Below, piece after piece: positions 58,693 to 64,000 of a DNA stretch of 64,000 bases. Made by a program: the position numbers and the translations under genes. How positions within the stretch are numbered: the stretch's first letter is position 1; every line of letters starts with the position of its first letter. The notes beneath the pieces were generated by a model. That model worked only from the letters and a program-made list of their open reading frames with translations. It was not told where the DNA came from and did not search any database. This DNA is from Rhynochetos jubatus (lineage: Eukaryota > Chordata > Aves > Eurypygiformes > Rhynochetidae), in NCBI GenBank assembly GCA_027574665.1, contig CM050654.1, positions 21,582,222 through 21,646,221 on the forward strand, in the 5' to 3' direction.

Positions 58693-61494
58693 CCGTAAAG
58701 ATAAGCCATAACCGCTAAGAGGTAATGCGGGAACGATACTGTTGAAGAAGCGCAGATAGGACATGCAGCAAATGCAGAGATGGAGCACGCTGTTATCATC
58801 ATCGCCTTTCATTCCTGTTGGATGCACTGAATGCTGTAAATGTAAACCAGATACTAACCAGTGCATATATGGCCTCTTCATATATGCCAGAGTATTTGGG
58901 CATTGCTCTGTTGAATAACATCAAATGTCCACTAGCTAGGAAAGGGAGCGCGCAAACCTTGAGACAGTTCCAACAGGTATGGGAAGGCCAGTTGCAAGGA
59001 AAACAGAAGAAAACAAAATAGAGGCAACAGGCAGTGCTAGCCAAAAATGTAACTTGATAGATTAGACCAGTTTTGTCAAATCATGTATGCAATCGCTTTT
59101 TCCTTTGCTGTAGAACACTGAGCTGGCCCTGAAGCCTGTCAGATGGAGTTGGACGATATGCCCAAACATATATTCAACACTACTTTTCTGGAATTTGATT
59201 AGCTTACTTTTGAAATATATATAGTGTCAAAATATGTATGAATTAGAAATTCATTAACTGATTGACAGAAAAATTACTATTCACTCTGGCTAGTCTTTGA
59301 GCTGTCTGATATGCTCAAATGGAGCCTTAAAAATGAAAGGAAACCATTTTATGGAACTTAAAATAGTTTCAGTACAGCATCTGCCAATTCAAACCCAGCA
59401 CTTCCTAAAGTGTTGGAAACATATACGTAGAGACATGAAGACGAAGCCAGATTGGAGTGGGATGGAAATATATTTCTTCATGATTCCTGCTAATCTAAAA
59501 ATAGATGTTGAGCTGACATTTTAAAGAAAAACTTGACTTGAGCATCGCATTTATAATGATATTTAGCTTTAATTTGCACTCATTTGGGGTGACCTGCTCT
59601 CAGGATTTAAGTGGTTGCTCATTCTAGTGACAATGGTAACTAGAACATCGGTATTGTTAAGCTTCACGAGTCACAGCGTCGAAGGGAAGATCTAAGCCCT
59701 GAAGCTTCTGCTGAATGCACTCATGAATGGACTGTCAAGGATGACAGATTATCATTACCTTAGGAGGTAAGCAGGTCATCTCAATATTATGGTCATAAAC
59801 ATTTTATTCAGTTTTCTGTGGATTGCTTAAATGAAGTGAATCTTTCTACTCTTCACTTGCAAACCAGCATATAATAAAACCATAAATCTCCCTCTTTACA
59901 CCCAAAAAATGTCATGTGGCATAAACAGCATAGTGTTTATACATGATCAATTTTGGGGTATTTTAACGTGTTAAATATGTCTTTTTCTCTACTTCTCTGG
60001 AATCCTTTACTCATTCTCTTTTAGACAATCAAATAATCTCTGTGATAATTTCAAAAATTTAGTGTGTAGTTAAAGAGTATTGTAAAACCTTCAGATTTAT
60101 GTTGACGTGTTGCAGATTGAAAAGCATCAGTTTCATAGTGCTTGCCAGGTCCATGCAGGGAACTGCAAAATTATTACATGTAATTCCAAAAGGATTCATG
60201 GGCGCCAAAATGTGCCTGTTTTTCCAGTCATGTGAGCTTGTCTAATAACATCTTTTGTCTCTGTAAAGCCAACAAACTAACATTAAAATAAATATTTGTT
60301 TTATTCTACCTTTCATGAACCTGAATCTCCATATTGCAAAATACTTCCAGTTCCCACTGATTTCAACAAGTTTTGATTACATCCAGTCACCCCGACAGTC
60401 CTAGGAACTTTCTACCCAAGAGGGTTTTACTTACGCCTAAAACCGTATCTCTCGGAAGACAATTGCTGTAGCTCAAACTGGTGTACCCTGTTAAAGCAGT
60501 CAATAAATAACAAGAGCAAACACAGAATTTTATTGAACTGAAAAATGGAGCCCAGTTTTACCAGCTAACTGTGAAGAAATCATTTTTAAAATAGAATGGA
60601 AGAAATGTGAAAGCTTACAGAGTGTAAAATAAACCAAACCTGAACAAAGTGCAAAATAAATTGTTAAACAAAGTGAAATGTACTTTATGGAACACCTGTA
60701 ACGAAGAAGAGATTTCAGAGAGCACAGTTAGTAACTCCTGCCTGTGTTTCTCGCTCTTCTACCTCTTCTTGCCCCACTTGATACGTCTGTCAGATCGGTG
60801 TGGAATCAGAAGCAATCTCTAGCACAGCTATGATGTCCAAGGGGATTCATGTTTACACGGCGGTGGGAACCCAACACCATACAGCTGACTGCTGAGGGCT
60901 GAATTGTGCATTTGCTGATCTGTTTGGAACATAAACCCCCACTGGCATAGAAATGAAACTAGCCTGTATGGGGCTTTCAAGTCTTTTGGATCAATGAACG
61001 CTCGCTTTTGTTAACCATTACTGTGGATAGGTGCCACAGCACTTTGTAATCTTTATTTTACCCCAGAGCCTCCGCTTCCTAGAGCATGTGGGTTTTTGTC
61101 CGGTACAGCACCAACTCAGTCAGCGTGGTGCTGCCTCTTAGCAGTTCTGTCAGGACGTCACCTAATACGCATATCTTTCTTTGGGTTGCTGCATTGTCAG
61201 GGGCTGGAGCAGGGTGATTCTGACTTCAGACCTGGAAGAACCTGCAAAGTAGCCAGACAAAATAGAACCTACAAAACAAAGATCCACAGGTTATTCTGAA
61301 GAGGCAGCAGTAGACTCCTGCCTGTACTGTGCATGCGGTACATGGCTACTTGGCAACTTCTGTCATGCTTGCTATATCATTCATACATTTTGAGAGCAGC
61401 AGCCTAGACATAAATGTACATGAATGTTTATCTAAGCAACACATCATGTCACCATAGTTCATTATTCTGTGCTTTTGATGTAACTTTTTAAATA
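58691..61494. other. Intergenic sequence upstream of CYBRD1
   Basis: No gene recognised. From human gene order the neighbour expected further right is DCAF17, but I see none of its exons here. Frames such as 59297-59524 and 61096-61299 are short and unremarkable. Confidence 0.6.
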
Positions 61495-61690
61495 CAGGAA
61501 GTGTTTAGGAAGCATTTCTTTACTGAGGGGGTGGTCAAACACTGGAACAGGCTTCCTGGAAAGGTGGTTGATGCCCCAAGCCTATCAGTGTTTAAGAAGC
61601 ATTTGGACAATGCCCTTAATAACATGCTTTGTCAGCCTTGAATTGGTCACGCAGTTGGACTAGATGATTGGTTTATGTCACTTCCACCTG
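61495..61690 (+). mobile_element. CR1 LINE 3' end (ATTCT-tailed subfamily)
   Basis: The segment contains GGAAGCATTTCTTTACTGAG, CACTGGAACAGGCTTCCTGG and GCAGTTGGACTAGATGAT, typical of the 3' end of a CR1 subfamily whose tail is ATTCT rather than ATTCTATG. About 195 bp remain, and no protein-coding part beyond short pieces such as the FFTEGVVKHWNRL-like stretch. The tail has expanded into the adjoining microsatellite. Confidence 0.85.
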
Positions 61691-61693
61691 AAC

Positions 61694-61798
61694 TATTCTA
61701 TTCTATTCTATTCTATTCTATTCTATTCTATTCTATTCTATTCTATTCTATTCTATTCTATTCTATTCTATTCCGTTCCATTCCATTCCATTCCATTT
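61694..61798. repeat. Pentanucleotide microsatellite (TATTC)16 then (CATTC)n
   Basis: Sixteen perfect TATTC units run from 61694 to 61773, followed by CGTTC, three CATTC and one CATTT. It grew from the CR1 3' tail directly before it. On the minus strand the second part is GAATG, the unit seen in human satellites II/III. Confidence 0.95.
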
Positions 61799-64000
61799 TC
61801 CAGTGACCAGTAACTGACTTGTCAGAGCTGTAGTTAGAATGTTAGAGTCTCTTTTACTAGCTACAACTTTATCTCTGTTTTTCCATGCTGGACAAGTCAC
61901 TGAAGATTCAAGCCTTAGAACAGGACATTCCAAATAAGTTACGGTGTCCCTCAAAGCACTTGGATGAGTTTTTCAGAAGCCTGATGGATGTTCGTCTTGT
62001 AAACAAACAAAACTGCTGAGATAGTCCAGCCGGGTTTGTCTTGGCAGCTAATTTAACTAACTCTTGCGGAAGATTTAGAAATTCCCCCTCAGAAATTATC
62101 CTATCAGGAGTAATACTGACAAATTAAGTAATTAGTGTTTGAATGGCACTAAGAAGCCAGAATGATCCTTTTACTCTTTTTGTCACCAAGTTCCACATCT
62201 AAGAAGCAGAACCATTTGACCTTTGCCACTGAAGGCATTACTAATTTATCTTTGCAAAAATGGTGACTATTGAATGGTAGCCTTCCTAGAAATAATCTTT
62301 ACTTACTCTCCACCCTGGAGAGAGCTTTCACTGAGATACAGCAGCATTTGTGCAAAATTCTGTACTGGTTATAGGGCAGTCATTATTACCTGTGCAATGA
62401 AACTCTGTATTGTGCTTCAATCCATAGACATTTTGATTCTGTGAGTTGTAAAATAGTTTTCTAATAATTAAGTATTTTGTAACAATTCTTGAAAATTGTG
62501 GAACCATGGGGCAGTAGTTGGAACCGCCAAAGGAAGATTATAAGATTTTACTGCTTGCACCTCTTATTTGGCTTGCACTTTCCATTTTTTCCCCCCGTTG
62601 CTCAGCAGCCTTGTCTGTGAGTATGTACTCAATGAAAAGAGAAGGACAGGATGTGCTCTTTTTATGTTCAGAGCAGATCTTATCAAGAGAAGTTAGTCCT
62701 TCCTATCTTTGCAGTCCTCAGGCACTGCCTGGGAAATTCCTCCTACATTTGTCAAGTAGAAATAAAGATAAGGGGTAGCCCTTCTGCGACCCCATTTTTG
62801 CTTCTCTATCCAGACAGCTGATTACTGAGACATCATGGTGAAGTGGAAAAAAGAAGTGGTTTTGTTGAAGTAGAAATGCTGGAAGTATGGTGCTTTGGTC
62901 AACAAAACAAATTATTTTGAGACAGTTATAAAATCAAGCCAGCTTCCAGGCAGTAGAAAGAAGGGGCAGTGGCATCATAAAAGGCTAAAATAGGAAGAGA
63001 GTGGTGTCAACAGTTGGGAGTTTCCTACATCTCTGCCCCAGAGCACGGAAATGTGCTGCAGCCGTGCTGCAAGTTAGAGACTGTCAACACACATACATGC
63101 CCAAAGTTGAGGCTAACTGCAGATCCAGAACATAATCAGGAGAACGGCCAATGTATGAGTCTGAATGTGAAGCATCCAAATAAACATGTTAACAGAATGA
63201 TTTTCCCATCTGGCTTTTGGCAAGCAGCTGTTATGGGGACTGGCTGGTGAGCCTGCAATCCTATGGATCATGTGGAATGCATTGCTGCTCCTGTGTCATC
63301 TCAAGTAAGCCAGAACTCTTGAGCCACTCTGCGGAGTAATTTCAGTGAATTTTAGCTTCCCCTTCCATGCTTCCCTTATCTCTTCCTGAGAAAAATGTGT
63401 ACTTACTCTTCCCTAAAAATATACTTTCCCTGAATATACTCCTTCCTAGGAACACAATATTCCTTCCCCCCTCAAGCAGGAGTAAGGCATTTGTAGTCCC
63501 AGTTTACTAAATGAATTGTTAAGCTATACTAAACCAACACAGTCTTAACAATTGTATCATTGTAACTGTTCACTCTGCTAGGATACCCAGTTACTTTATT
63601 TAAAAAAACCCTACTTTTGCAGTTCACTTTAATCTCTTATTACCCAAAGAAAGGAGTTTGACTACTTTGAATTTATTTAATCTATAAACTCTAGACTGCA
63701 TGGACAGCAAATTCTATTGGATGTTATTTTGGTCATCATTTTGTAACTCCAGTAAAGCAGAAATAAATTCCAAGGTTATAGTTGCGTAAATGCCAAGTCT
63801 AACAACCAGAAAGGTTCAAGTGGTCCACTCTGAAAATCTGATTGTGAAATAGCTGCAAAAAAAGATGTTCCCTTAAATATTTCTAATATTGATTTTAAAT
63901 ACGGGAATACTTGTTTCCTTCTTTTAGTACTCATGGTCCATTCAGTCTGCATGTCAGGAGAGATGCCTGGGATTCATGTTAACACACAGAAACTTTCATC
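61799..64000. other. Intergenic sequence to the right edge
   Basis: AT-rich sequence with no recognised gene, transposon or RNA. Frames at 62518-62778 and 63014-63250 show no known domain and begin and end without splice signals I trust. Confidence 0.6.

Noticed and set aside
58691..64000. 3' end of DCAF17, expected from human gene order
   Set aside because: None of the frames here resembled DCAF17 and no exon borders could be supported; the gene probably lies beyond the window.

Overview
This window is avian-type nuclear DNA. It holds parts of two ordinary vertebrate genes, both on the minus strand and head to tail, inside AT-rich non-coding sequence. The bird call rests on CR1 LINE fragments whose 3' ends carry the avian ATTCTATG-type or ATTCT-type tails, on short introns, on near-absence of SINEs, and on proteins close to but distinct from mammalian ones. 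The pair DYNC1I2 and CYBRD1 in the same orientation agrees with the gene order I know from human chromosome 2q31. I cannot name the species.

Positions 1-23,000 hold the 5' half of DYNC1I2 (cytoplasmic dynein 1 intermediate chain 2). I resolved nine coding exons to the base; all have GT-AG introns and together keep one frame for 300 codons. The gene runs off the left edge inside the WD40 part. Its promoter is a CpG island at about 22,250-23,450 with an NRF1 palindrome, two facing ZNF143-type sites and a 13-bp minisatellite. A probable non-coding first exon ends at 22,702.

Positions 23,460-46,000 are intergenic, with no coding gene that I recognise. They contain two decayed plus-strand CR1 fragments (33,985-34,684 and 35,455-36,222) with an A/C-rich stretch between them, and an unexplained GC-rich patch at 42,960-43,320.

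Positions 46,050-58,700 hold the whole of CYBRD1 (duodenal cytochrome b, a cytochrome b561-family ferric reductase). Its four coding exons give 283 residues with all four heme histidines. The 3' UTR is long, with several candidate poly(A) signals. The CpG-island promoter carries two HIF-type ACGTG cores. Positions 58,700-64,000 are intergenic apart from a CR1 3' end whose tail has grown into a (TATTC)n array.

The two genes do not work together: one encodes a motor cargo adaptor subunit, the other a membrane iron reductase. I found no undescribed multi-gene system. The observations most worth following are a G-quadruplex motif just downstream of a DYNC1I2 splice donor, the promoter architecture of both genes, and a duplicated 35-nt element downstream of the CYBRD1 stop codon.
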